Source of the DNA: Gymnopus androsaceus JB14
Taxonomy: Eukaryota > Basidiomycota > Agaricomycetes > Agaricales > Omphalotaceae
Reading direction: 5' to 3'
DNA: 64,000 bases
Assembly (NCBI GenBank): GCA_009733575.1
Contig: ML769426.1
Location: 248,001 to 312,000, forward strand
The first letter of the stretch is position 1. Every line of letters begins with the position of its first letter. Under the pieces are notes generated by a model, which did not search any database, was not told the DNA's origin, and saw nothing but the letters and a program-made list of their open reading frames with translations. A program made the translations under genes and the position numbers. Shown in pieces: positions 21,720-32,324 of this stretch.

Positions 21720-22600
21720 TACTGATACTATTACAACCATTAGATTAGTTAGCGGTACAAGTTACTAGTACTAGGACAACCATTAGATGAGTTACTAGTC
21801 TGACTTATTGGTACTACTACAACCATTAGATTAGTTACTAGTCTGAGTTATTGGTACTAGTACAACCATTAGATTAGTTACTACAGTGATGGCAGTTAAT
21901 GATGAACCACCCACATGGCTTATTGAATTGAATTGAATTGCCAGGTGGTTCATCATTAACCGCCGTCACTGTAGTGCAAGCTATTGGTGCAGTTGTACTA
22001 GTGACTGATCTAATGGCTATAATAGTACCAATAAATCAGACTAGTAACAAATCTAATGGTTGTAATAGTACCAATAAGTCGGACTAGTAGCTCATCTAAT
22101 GGTTGTACTAGTACTAATAACTTGTACTAGTAAGTAATCTAATGGTTGTAATAGTACCAGTAAGTTGGATTAGTAACTCAGTAGCTAATCTAATGGTTGT
22201 AGTAGTACCAATAAGTCAGACTAGTAACTCATATAACGGTTGTACTAGTACTAGTAGCTTGTACTGCTAACTAATCTAATGGTTGTAATAGTACCAATAA
22301 GTCAGACTAGTAACTAATCTAATGGTTGTACTAGTACCAATAACTCGGATTAGTAACTGATCTAATGGTTGTAATAGTACCAATAAGTCAGACTAGTAAC
22401 TCATATAATGGTTGTAGTAGTACCAATAAGTTCGACTAGTAACTCAGTAACTAATCTAATGGTTGTAACAGTACCAATAACTCGGACTAGTAGCCAATCT
22501 AATGGTTGTAATAGTACCAAAAAGTTACACTAGTAAGCCATCTAACAGTTGTACTAGTACTAACAACTCATACTAGTAACTAATCTAATGGTTCAACCTA
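21720..22600. repeat. Tandem array of 45-50 bp units
   Basis: The unit is built from AACTAATCTAATGGTTGTA followed by ATAGTACCAATAAGTC and AGACTAGT. Units before 21880 are in the opposite orientation to those after 21985, so the array is itself part of the palindrome's centre. Confidence 0.85.
21884..21971. mobile_element. 88 bp hairpin MITE with Tc1-type ends
   Basis: The left CAGTGATGGCAGTTAATGAT and right ATCATTAACCGCCGTCACTG are inverted, flanked by TA on each side (21882-21883 and 21972-21973). The right end read inward is CAGTGACGGC, identical for 10 bases to the Tc1 element at 11183. It is a good candidate for a MITE moved by that transposase family. Confidence 0.85.
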
Positions 22601-22615
22601 CGACACCAGTCTCAT

Positions 22616-23205
22616 TGACAAATGATTACAATTGTCAGTTTTAACTTATTCTACAAATTACTACAGTTGTAATACACCTAAATACAGCCTAACAACGGTG
22701 AACTAATGTAGTTAAATTACATTATGAAATTTACATGTGCCTGATGGCAAAGCAGTATTCTCAGCCACCAAATTAGACATGTTTGATGAATTACATACCT
22801 GTCGGTGAGCGTTCGAATCATTGATGTGTACAATTGAGTTTTATTTTATTTTTCTTTCTATGCAATGCCGTGGCTAGCTCTCGTTAGGGTTCGCCCGAAG
22901 GGTAAACCCTAACATAAGAGAGCTAGTCCGGCATTGCCAAACATGCTGGGTTAGGGGTTAGGGGTTGGGGTTAGGGTTAGGGGTTTCTGCCTGTCAAAAT
23001 AAGCGCAAACGAGGCTTTAGAGTGCCTGCCGACGACTTCCCGGCCCGGGGGACCCCCGAGCGCAGCGAGGGAGGGGAGGGAAGCAGAGGCAGGCCTGAAG
23101 TTTGCATGCCAAATACAGTACTAGTGATATAATATTAATTGATGGTACTTACAACTGTAATAATTTGTAGAATAAAGTAAAACCTACAATTGTAATCATT
23201 TTTGT
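22616..23205. mobile_element. MITE with Pol III-like boxes and a strong inner hairpin (family D), copy 1
   Basis: Inverted ends of about 50 bp (22621-22673 against 23147-23200) start AATGATTACAATTGT and include TATTCTACAAATTA. Inside, TGGCAAAGCAG at 22745 fits an A box and GCGTTCGAATC at about 22809 fits a B box, 60 bases apart. A hairpin follows (GCAATGCCG...CTAGCTCTC paired with GAGAGCTAG...CGGCATTGC, about 22863-22938). Then come a TTAGGGG-like tract and a G/C-rich block with ACCCCCGAGCGCAGCGAG. The second copy is at 52.9 kb. It inserted into the tandem repeats of element E. Confidence 0.8.
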
Positions 23206-23284
23206 ATACAAGATCTGTGTCTGGGGCTCAATGGTTGTACTAGTACCAATAACTCGGCCTAGTAACTGATCTAATGGTAGTAAT

Positions 23285-23750
23285 AGTACCAGTAAGTCGT
23301 ACTAGTTCATGGAATCCATAGACTAGTATATTTTGTAGTTCATTGAATCCATAGACCAGTACAGTTACTAGTTCATGGATTCCATGGAGTGGTACATTTA
23401 CTAGTTCATGGATTCCATGGAGTAGTATTTCTGTAGTTCATGGAATTTACTAGTACATTGATTAGTGCATGGAATCCATGGACTAGTCAATGTACTAGTT
23501 CATGGAATCCATGGACTAGTAAATACATTAGTTCATGGAATCCATGGACTAGTAAATACATTAGTTCATGGAATCCATGGACTACTAAATGCACTAGTTC
23601 ATGGAATCCATGGACTACTAAATGCACTAGTTCATGGAATCCATGGACTAGTGAATGCACTAGTTTGTGGATTCCATAGACTAGTATATTCATTAGTTCA
23701 TGGAATCCATGGACTAGTACATTTACTAGTTCATGGATTCCATAGACTAC
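23285..23750. repeat. Minisatellite, mirror of the 21320-21715 array
   Basis: Units of TTCATGGAATCCATGGACTA with short ACTAGT spacers run in the opposite orientation to the left array and form part of element E's palindrome. Confidence 0.85.
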
Positions 23751-24480
23751 TATTAAAAGCCGTGCACAGGCTGCAAACCCATCCTATGAATATTTTCATC
23801 ATTTTTCATGATTTTTCCACTAATTATGGCACCTCATGCCCAACTTTTGTCATGTGACACATGTGACATAGTCACACTACTTATACAGTTTACCTTATCC
23901 CTAGGTCTCCTTCTGGGATCCATCCTCATTGTAATCAAAAGCTTAATTTATAGTTTGTGTGACAGTGTCACATGAGTGCTGATGGGATCAGCAGAGGTAG
24001 GTTGCTCGGTGTAAATGACAAAGTCATCACTGCAATGATCAATCACTATTTCAGGAATTTCAACTTGTACTGTGTGACAGTGTCACATGAATGTTGATGG
24101 GATCAGTAGAAATAGGTTGTCAGATGACTAGATGAGACCATCATCACTCTCACTATCAATACCTATTTGGTCGCCATTACTAAAGAGACATGGAATCCAG
24201 GACATCTGGAATCCAGGGGTGCCAGAGGTCCTGGCACCCTGGAATCCATGGCGCTGGATATCCTGTGGATTTACTTCATATTAGATACTGGATTGTTACA
24301 CTTTGGCCTATTTAACATGATATAAATTGTGGTAGCCTGGAATGGGCACATCGAGTGCAGACAAACAATAAATGTAGAAATGCAGTGATGAATGGGTACA
24401 GCAAGTGTTGATGGGAATGAGCATGGCAAGTACAGCAATGGGGATAAGGCAAACAGGATCAGTAAGCATCCAGTCCCATA

Positions 24481-24673
24481 ATCTGTTAAGAGGCAGACAA
24501 GCTCAGTTGGCAGGTACAACCTCAGCAAGGAGGGAATCAACCATTGAGAACAGGGGCAAGAACAATTGATTGATAACTCATATCTACCTACTTTATATGT
24601 GGAAGCAGATAGGGGTACATGTGGTGTACGGAGCAGCCAGAAAACCAACAGAAGGGTATTTACCCAACATATA
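24481..24673. repeat. Direct repeat, right copy
   Basis: Matches 20243-20430 in the same orientation with few changes, on the other side of the palindromic element. Confidence 0.7.
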
Positions 24674-25357
24674 TCTCAGATACTTCCACCAGCCTTATTT
24701 GGGAATCTGAGCGGTTTGTGTTGCAACTTAAGTAAGCTGAGGCATGAGGTGGTAGCTGACTTTTTTTTTGAAAAAAAAAACACACAAAAGATTGAAAAAA
24801 TCACATCCAAGAATGTGTGACAAAAGTGTGATGGGGTTGCCAAACTAGCTTTTGCAAAAACTTCCTTTTTTGGGAGGGTTGTTGCCAGCAAGGGGGTTCA
24901 GTAGAATTATCCCGCAGATTATATGAAGGAGATAATCTGATTTTATGAGATTTTATGAGTGCCTCTGAGAGCCATAATAAAATTATCTTGTTCTTCCTGC
25001 CAAAAAGTGCCAAAAACCCAGAAATGAAAGTTCGGGTTTTGTGCCATTAAGTATGCAGGACCATTCAGGATTGTTTGCAAAAAAATCCCAGCATGTCCCT
25101 AGAGCACATTAAATGTCTTCTATACCCCAGAATACTATATATTTCATTGCACAATTAGTAAATAGGAAATTCAAACAAAAAGGAGGTGTAAAATATCTGG
25201 CAGATCACAAGGCTAAATGTTATCCAGCCTCTGAAGTGAACTCTCATCAATGTTAATGTTCTTGCGCATGTTGATTACACAGTCAAAGGGTACAGGTTGT
25301 CTTCAAAAATGAACCATGAATGTCAGAAGGATTTCCAGTTGAGGCTGAAAGTTCTAT
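24674..25357. other. 3' flank of the P450 gene
   Basis: AT-rich with homopolymers (T9 and A10 at 24762-24780). I see no gene. It contains the downstream region of the P450 gene on the minus strand. Confidence 0.5.
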
Positions 25358-27395
25358 CTACCTCATGGGTCCCTCAGTATATTCAACTTTCACAGTCTTG
25401 GGCTCCCCTGTCTTGTCATCAATAGGGCAGGTGATATCAACAAGAGCAAGAGTCGTAGACATTATCATCCACAGGGACCGGTTGGCAAGCTGGAATCCAG
25501 GGCAAACTCTGAGAAGATCAGTTTATAGTGTTTATTGCAAACAAGCGGGAAGCTCACCTGCGACCATATCCGAAAGAGGGTCCGAAAGAACTGGGGACCT
25601 CTGGATCGAGAAAACGCTCTGGGTGAAAATTCTTAGGGTCCGGATAATTTATCTCATCCTGAAGGATCTCCCTGCAGGGCCTTTAGATAGATATGCACAT
25701 TGAACGAGACCGGCCACGTACCATGCGTTTACACAAACAACGCTTCCCCTTGGCAAACTCATGGATCTCAGAGTATGCTCTTTCTCAAGTATATGCGGAA
25801 AGACTAAAATTGTATTCAGAAACACTGATTAATAGATTATTATTAAGACTTACCGAGAGGCGCTGGGGGCTGCCATCGGAGTAGTTCCTTGAAGATGCAG
25901 TCTATGAAGGGAAGTGCTTGACGGTCACTAAATTCAGGGAGTCTGATACCTCCTGTGATAGCGTCAATCTCGTCTTGCGCTCGTTTCTGTATGTTGGGAT
26001 GTAACAGCATGGCGAGGAAAAAGGTGGAAAGAAATGAAACACTCTGCAATTTTGGTGTCAAAATTCTCCAACCTATAGTGACATCTCGACGAAACTTTAC
26101 TCGCCGTTTCAGTACCGCCTACAGAATAATTGTTAGGCCACTTTCATCAAATGCAATTGGGCATGGAAATTAATTACCTAGATATGAACTGCAAGCGGCC
26201 CATTTCACAATATCGAGATATTCTTCCTCATCCATTGCACTGCGTGATGAATCACAGATTGACTGAGATACTAGGCATTCAAGGTGGCGTCCATGTTTCT
26301 AAGAAGACAGAACGAGCTACACTGTCAAGTATGGTTGCACAAGGAAGGACGTGTAGTTTCTTACGATTTCTTCCATTGTCTCGTGGAACGGTACATCGAC
26401 AATGTCTTTCACGATACCTGTACGCCATTTATCGGACTGCCGCTTGAAAGACATACCTGGGAGCAGCGATGGTAGAAACCGGACTTGACAGCATACGTTG
26501 AGCGTTAGTATAGATAAATAACAAAAACCGAAATGAAAGAACCCCACGTACGGATGGGAAGCATATCAACAGCCCAGTAATTCGGGTTCGTCACAAGGCC
26601 GAAGACAGCTAATGCCTGCTCTCCCAGTTCAACATACTTTGATGTCACAGCAGAGATCTCAGTCCCATAGGTAATCCTTCCGATCCCAATAGCAACACAT
26701 CTAGGGACATGAATTTGGAGAGCAGCGAAAAGACGTCGGTTACATACCTCCGAATTTCACTCATTACCTCGGGATGAGGAGTTTTAAGCAGTCGATGGAC
26801 GAAGATTATGGCATTATTCTGATGGTCCTGCGAGTATCGTGCTACTGACTCAGCGTTGAGACCTCTTTGGAGGCATGCCCTGGTGGCCTTGAATCGGCGG
26901 TCTGGGGGAAGTAAGGGAAGGAGTTTATCATAACCCGTGCTATATCGTTCGACGTCAGCGGCTAAACACCCAGCTCATCTCACCGACATAGAGATGGGAG
27001 AGACGCACAGCGAAGCCATGGTGAGAACCGGGCGCGCAGAAGAAATAACAGAGTTCTGGTCTAGGAACTCGCTAGCTACATCCGCTGACGATATGATAAT
27101 GTATGGATCTCCGAAAAAAGAGGCATAAACAACTGGGCCTTGAAATAAAGTATGAGCATGATACCGCTCATGGCAAGAATAATGACTACGTACCATAGGC
27201 TTTGGCCCATGCCGAGAATGTCACCCAAGGAGAGCGGACGGAGAGTTCTAGAACATTTCCAATGAAGGCCACCTGTCGTGGTCCTGGTGGAAGTTGGGAA
27301 AAACGAATAGTCGAGGATTTTCGGAAGAGAAAAATAACAAAAGCTGCAGCAAACAGGGAGGTCACTGTTACAGTTGTTAAGGAAATATTTTCCAT
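25358..27395 (-). CDS. Cytochrome P450 monooxygenase
   Basis: Eleven exons (27395-27194, 27138-27009, 26939-26748, 26700-26552, 26483-26365, 26298-26178, 26118-26105, 26043-25854, 25779-25722, 25680-25558, 25508-25358) sum to 1449 nt in one frame, 482 aa. An N-terminal membrane anchor (LTTVTVTSLFAAAFVIFLF) leads to the proline-rich LPPGPRQVAFIGN. The I-helix oxygen motif is GGGTETS, the K-helix ExxR is KELLRWQ, PERF is NFHPERFLD, and the haem loop is FGYGRRVCPGFQLAN with the Cys ligand. A membrane-bound haem oxidase at the ER, probably of a CYP family related to mushroom CYP5144/CYP5037-like enzymes (family not certain). Oddities are a 14 nt exon, a GC-AG intron after it (donor at 26104), and a shortened segment between the K helix and PERF. 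The ORF ends at YTEGPMR, slightly early. The phased model suggests a working gene. Confidence 0.92.
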
Positions 27396-28206
27396 AACGT
27401 TAATGACGTTGAAAGGAAGGATGAAAGATACGGCGAGGGAGAAATGAGAATCCTGCCACAGATTTTGACCAGAGAAACGATATGGTGGAATCTCTGACAC
27501 TCCGTGAAATTATGGCGGGAACTTGATGTGAGATAACAGACTGCCTACCGCGCGCTGTTCGAGATGAGAGATCTCAAACGCGAGATGAAAAAAAAACAAA
27601 CGTACCATCGGACAAAACTTCACACGGAGGCGATGTTTCTCCTAACTCGATTACTTAAGATAGATAGATAGATAAATACTCGGCTCCGCCCTAAGGCGTT
27701 TCCGCGAGGGAACAGCCGAGGGGACCACACAACCGGACACTCAGATTCGTTCCTAGAGGTCACGCTCACGTTCGCGTAGGTCACACTCACATTGGCATAC
27801 CATTTATGGTAAGTCAATGGGTTAAGCTGGGCATCAATCGCGGCCGCAGGCTGCTAACAATGCCCCCGGATGCGTCCCGGGTTAGCTGGTTAGCGGTTAG
27901 CGGTTAGGGTGAGCCCGAAGGGCCTGAGGACATTTTGTACGTGCAAAATGAGGCTTTAAAGTGCTGGCCCAAAAATTTGCATGCCGGAGACTGAATCTTA
28001 CTGAATGTGAGGTGTGAGCTGCTGAATGTGGAATGTGAGATCAGGGCTGTGAGTGTGTCTGTATATACCTGGAACAGCCAGCCCCAAATGACAACTCTGT
28101 GGCAAGCTCAGCCTGCAAAGAGGAAGGTAGACCACATGGCATCACAGGAGAATAATACTGTTACATGAGTAGTAGTAGTAGGCCATCCCAACAATTTACT
28201 TATCTC
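27396..28206. other. P450 upstream region and a diverged repeat
   Basis: Contains the P450 5' side and a GATA microsatellite at 27657-27675. Around 27830-27975 lies a relative of the inner part of family D (GGCCGCAGG, GGTTAGCGGTTAGCGG, AATGAGGCTTTAAAGTGC) without its inverted ends. Confidence 0.5.
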
Positions 28207-28942
28207 TGTTTCAGCAACTAGTTCCCCACAGCACAGGGTACCAGGCATCACAACTTTCAGACTTATGCAAAGACAAGAACAATGATAAAGAGAAGAAGAT
28301 GATATTGAGAACTAGGAGTTATTGACAAGATTGAAACTAAGGACTATGCTACAGCTACAACTACTATATATACTAAAGTGCAAGCCCCAAGCCCAGAACC
28401 CTATACCCTGACCATATGGTAACAACACATGAAACAATGAAAAGACAACTTGTATTAAGAGATGGACCTAACAAGTATGGACATGCTAGCATGTGTTATG
28501 ATCAGAAACAATCATACTCTGATCAACTGAACTCTAATAATAAAGTAAACATAACCAATCAGTATAGCTGTGCATCTAAACAAGCATGCACTAAAGTAAA
28601 ATACAAGAGTAAATGAAAGAAAAAGATAAAGAATACTGTATGATTATGACCTAAAGTTCCCGTAACCATAATATGGTCCCTGGGAACTTGGTCATTTTGA
28701 AAATTGTAACACATAACGGGGTTCAAGGAACTTGGAACTGGCAAAATAGTAACTTAAAATTCCAAAAATTGCGCCAAAATGCCCCAAAACACCAGAAAAT
28801 TTTTCTGTAACACTAGTTTTTGGCCTGAGAACTTCACTCTTTCAAGTTCTCATCATAACACATAAAACCCAGGCACTTTAGTCTTTAGGTTGTGATTGCA
28901 CAGTAATACCATGTATCAGATAAGATAAGAACATTCATAACA
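28207..28942 (-). repeat. 3' LTR of the Gypsy element
   Basis: Shares with the right LTR the CAACTAGTTCCCCACA start, the AAGAGAAGAAGATGATATTG block, CCCTATACCCTGACCATATG, and the end GATAAGATAAGAACAT. An extra 260 bp (28641-28903) is inserted near its right edge. Confidence 0.8.
28641..28903. mobile_element. Small insertion in the 3' LTR
   Basis: Absent from the other LTR at the homologous point (AAAGAAT/AATAAG). It begins ATTATGACCTAAAG and ends CTTTAGGTTGTGAT, an imperfect inverted pair, so it is probably a MITE. Confidence 0.6.
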
Positions 28943-29722
28943 TTACCGCCTTTTTAGGACACAATTTCCACATTGTGTGAGCTTTGCAGTCATTGATCCA
29001 ATAGGCATAGAAGTTTGTAGTGGGGCTGTCAGTGATTCTGGAATAGGATGAAAGAATTGTTAAGGAAATAACGACATGGGTATTTTGAGTTATTAAATCT
29101 CTTTCGAGCATGGTTTATTGGGGTTTTTGTTATGGAATTCATTGATGGCATCCTTTGCTTTATCAAGATTTGATACTGGCTCCAGTTACAAAATCCTGAA
29201 AAGGATTGTATGTCAGATTTCTTTTTCGGTATAGGCCATTCCTGCTTTGACTTTCTTTGGATCCATTTTCACTTCTCCATTCCCAACAATGATTTCAAGG
29301 TAATCAGCATTAGGGAATTTGAATGTACACTTTTCTGGTTTGAGATAAAGGCAATTTTCTTCAAGGATTTTAAGGACTTCATGTACTTTTCAATGGTGTT
29401 CTTTGATGGTGTCAGTAAAGACTAAGATGACTTCCATGTAGACAACAACATGTCCTTCATTGATCAATTCTTTTAGCATATGGTTCATGAACACTTGAAA
29501 TGTGGCAGGAGAATTTGTGAGGCCAAAGAACATAATTGTTGGTTCAAACAATGCACAATTGGTTCTGAATGCAGCCTTCCATTCATCACCATCCTTGATT
29601 CAAATATTATTGTAACAGTATTGAATGTCCATTTTAGTGATTCTGATTCACTAATAGTGAATACTTTAGTGAATACTTTAGCATCTTTGAGTTTATCAAT
29701 GAGTTCTTGGATCAATGGAAGA

Positions 29723-30213
29723 TAGTGTGTGGCATGGGTCTGCCGGGTTTGCCGGGTTTTGGGTCGGGTCACTGATTGTTTTCATGTGCATTTCTAACAT
29801 ATTTATTAGCTTCCTCTGTCGCTGTTGAATGGACGTTCTCCCGTGGTCGCATTCTTATTTCCCATCTCCGTAACCGACTTTGCGCTGATACTATTCGCGC
29901 TCTCATGTGCTTCGGAGATTGGTCTCGCAAAGATTATGTCTCAAATGAGGAGTTGCTTAGTTTTTTGCTTTCAGACGCTACGAATGACGACGACGGACTT
30001 ATTGAATTAATAGATGATGAAATTGTGTAGTACTGTGTATTTTGGTAGTGTTCCTAGTATACGAAAAGACCTTTTTGTACAATTATCGAGTGACACCCGT
30101 GTTTGACATACACGGGTACCTGGACCCATCTAACCGGGTATGGGTGACTACCCGGTTCCGGGTCGGGTTGGGGTTTGGGGTACCCGAACCGACCCGAGCC
30201 ACACACACTAACA
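29723..30213 (+). mobile_element. hAT transposon remnant with dimerisation domain
   Basis: The ends TAGTGTGTGGCATGGGTC and (inverted) TAGTGTGTGTGGCTCGGGTC flank a piece that encodes LLASSVAVEWTFSRGRIL, then ISHLRNRLCADTIRALMCF and GDWSRKDYV (29797-29940). This is the C-terminal dimerisation region of hAT transposases. The bordering target sequence ATGGAAGA (29715-29722) and TTGGAAGA (30214-30221) is the expected 8 bp duplication with one change. The rest of the transposase is deleted. Confidence 0.82.
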
Positions 30214-30277
30214 TTGGAAGAGGAAAACAGTTTTTAACTGTCATGTCATTGAGTTTCCTATAATCCTGAACTGGTTA

Positions 30278-30515
30278 CATCAGAAAAAACTGTTTGGGCT
30301 CAGGAGGATCCAAGGTCACCTACTCCTCTTAGGCAACCTGAGGCATCCTAGTTGGCCCAGGAAAAAGGGCAAAACTTTGGACACCTCAGATATCCTAGTC
30401 ATCCTAGGTGTCCAAAGTTTTGCCTTTTTTTCTGGGCCAACTAGGATGCCTCAGGTTGCCTAAGAGGCCTAGGAGACCTCAGGTCCTCCTGGGCTCAAAA
30501 CAGTTTTTGCTGATG
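30278..30515. mobile_element. Hairpin MITE, 238 bp, inside the Gypsy pol
   Basis: Almost perfectly self-complementary. The left arm CATCAGAAAAAACTGTTTGG and the right arm ending CAGTTTTTGCTGATG pair through AGGCAACCTGAGGCATCCTA, GTTGGCCCAG and CAAAACTTTGGACACC, leaving a small loop near 30390. TA dinucleotides border both sides. It interrupts the RT leader between TTATAC and the QDYRKLND codons. Confidence 0.88.
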
Positions 30516-32324
30516 TATAATGCACCATCTTGTTTCTTAATGAAGAAAGATGGTGAGGCCATTGGAGAGTTTGACAGATGGATATGTCCTGATCATAACT
30601 TTACTTCTAAAAACTCATCAAATGCTTTTTGATTCAATAGATATACTTTACAGTCAACAGGTTGAGATTCAGGTGCTAATTCAATGGCATGATCCCATGG
30701 TCATTGTTTTGATAGTTTATCAAACCCTTTGTTATTGAATACAGCAGGATGTTCCTGACTCGGAGCATACTAATCCACTTTCAAAGGTTCTGACATGGCT
30801 CAAATATGACCCTGATCCTTAACATAACCTTCCCAATTGAATATGAAAAGTCTTCCCCTTCTTCAAGGCAATTCAGGGAAGTTCCATATTCAGGATTTAA
30901 CCACCAAGGAATGTATCCACAATGAGCGGGACAGCCATTGAATGTGTTGTTAGAGTTAGACCAGTCTATGCTAGGATTATGTTCTTGAAGCCAATCAAGA
31001 CCAATAAAGATACTGGTGTTTCCAGATTGGTAACTCCAAATTCTCTTCTTTCCACATGGTCTCTGATGACAAGTTGAACTTCTGTTATTGCTTCAATTGA
31101 TCCATAAGGTACCATCAGCATTGTAGATAGCAGTCTTGATTGGGAGTTTTCAGATTAGAATATTATGTTTCTCAATGAATTCCTTATTGATACAAGATCT
31201 GGTAGCTCCACAATCTTCTGCTGCACTGATCAGCACTTCAAAGGGTCCAAAGAATGTAGATACTGTTTTGTCTTTTCCTTGATGAACCCTTTCAAGTTCT
31301 CTCTGGCATTGGCATGGCTTGCCGTATCGAGATACATTCCATCAAGTTTTTCTAAAAATTGAGTCCATGTAACTCCCAAAACCTGTTGTCTTCATTATAG
31401 AAATGATTGTAGTCATTATTGACCCAGTCTTGTTCTTTCCCTCCTTCCATATAGGTTATGGCAATGTTGATTCATTCTGTGTTGGTCTGAACCTTGTTCC
31501 TTGCATCACTTATCCAAGTGATGAGCTTCTGTTTCCATTCTCAGAAACTCTCTTTATTGCCTTTAAATGTTGGCAGTTCCTTCAAGAGAGATATCCTGTC
31601 ACAGAGCTGGCTGGAGTTTCTCCTGGGTGGATTACACTCCATCCCTGAGTAATCAGGAATTGAGCAAGTTGTTTGGAGGTAGGAATGGGCTGTAGTGGTA
31701 GTGCATGTTGGGAGGTATTGGGAGCAGGGGAAGCAGGTCAGGACTCAGATAATGTAGATTTGGAGGTGTTGGTGTAGAGGTTTGGTTGGATGGAGTGATG
31801 GGTTGAGACTTAAGAGTGTGATAGCTTGTAAAGGATAAAATGATGAAAAGGTTTATAGAAAATAGAAAGGTGAAGGAAGAGGAATGTGGTAGATTGAATA
31901 AAACACAAATGTGTCATAGGTCAAGTGCAGAGTGTTTACTAACAGTCCTTGCACTTGTCATGCTGACTTCACAGAACCCTCCAACCAGGAATGGAGCAAT
32001 GTTCTCTGTGCAGATGACCCCTCTCCAAAGATTGGTTATCAGTCACTGGTTTCAACTACCAGTACTACAAGTTAGACTCAACATTACTCATGTTGTACTA
32101 TAGGTGTCTATAAGTCTAATTGGGTGCCAAGATCTGTAAGGTGAAAGATTGGTAGAATGGTGAGCGTAATGTGTAGGATGAGAGGATTATGAGTGCATAG
32201 CATGGAATACACAATGTGAAGTCTTGAGTAGCAAGAAATCACAACAATGTCAAAGAGTACTGTCAACCAGTATCAATGACAAGCAACAATTCATGATTAG
32301 TAGAAGAGAGTAGCTTCAATCTTC

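Larger units (their letters stand above)
20733..24340. mobile_element. Giant palindromic non-autonomous element (family E), 3.6 kb
   Basis: The arms 20737-21320 and 23745-24340 are inverted copies of each other over roughly 600 bases, starting CAGGCTACCACAATTTATAT. A 12 bp sequence, AATGGGCACATC, flanks both ends (20721-20732 and 24341-24352) as a perfect target duplication. A duplication of about 9-12 bp with very long inverted ends resembles Mutator-like elements. The loop consists of two kinds of tandem repeats (also mirrored) plus two younger insertions (21884-21971 and 22616-23205). There is no transposase, so it must have been moved by another element. Confidence 0.85.
28943..32324 (-). 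pseudogene. Gypsy gag-pol relic
   Basis: On the minus strand, 31360-31250 gives a Gag-like LEKLDGMYLDTASQ followed by LKGFIKEKTKQYLHSL. 31100-30900 gives protease-region text (VPYGSIEAITEVQLVIRDH), and 30710-30520 gives the RT leader ([18 protein letters not shown]). 30270-30240 continues QDYRKLNDM, and 29725-29690 gives YLPLIQELIDKLKDAKVF. The catalytic box near 29440 reads VVYMEVILVF, where YMDD is expected. RT is further split by an hAT remnant and a hairpin MITE. It cannot be active. Confidence 0.8.

Noticed and set aside
21720..22600. Regular repeats resembling a CRISPR array
   Set aside because: Units are contiguous and vary, with no unique spacers of constant size, and the context is fungal.
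22745..22820. Possible functional tRNA gene
   Set aside because: A and B boxes are present, but no acceptor stem or anticodon arm can be folded by eye, and the sequence recurs inside a mobile element.
23465..23857. 130-aa ORF of HGIHGLVN repeats
   Set aside because: It is a translation of the minisatellite array and is open in several frames on both strands. The mirror array gives a similar ORF at 21219-21518.
27657..27675. GATA repeats as a regulatory element
   Set aside because: A simple microsatellite of four to five units, with no support for regulation.
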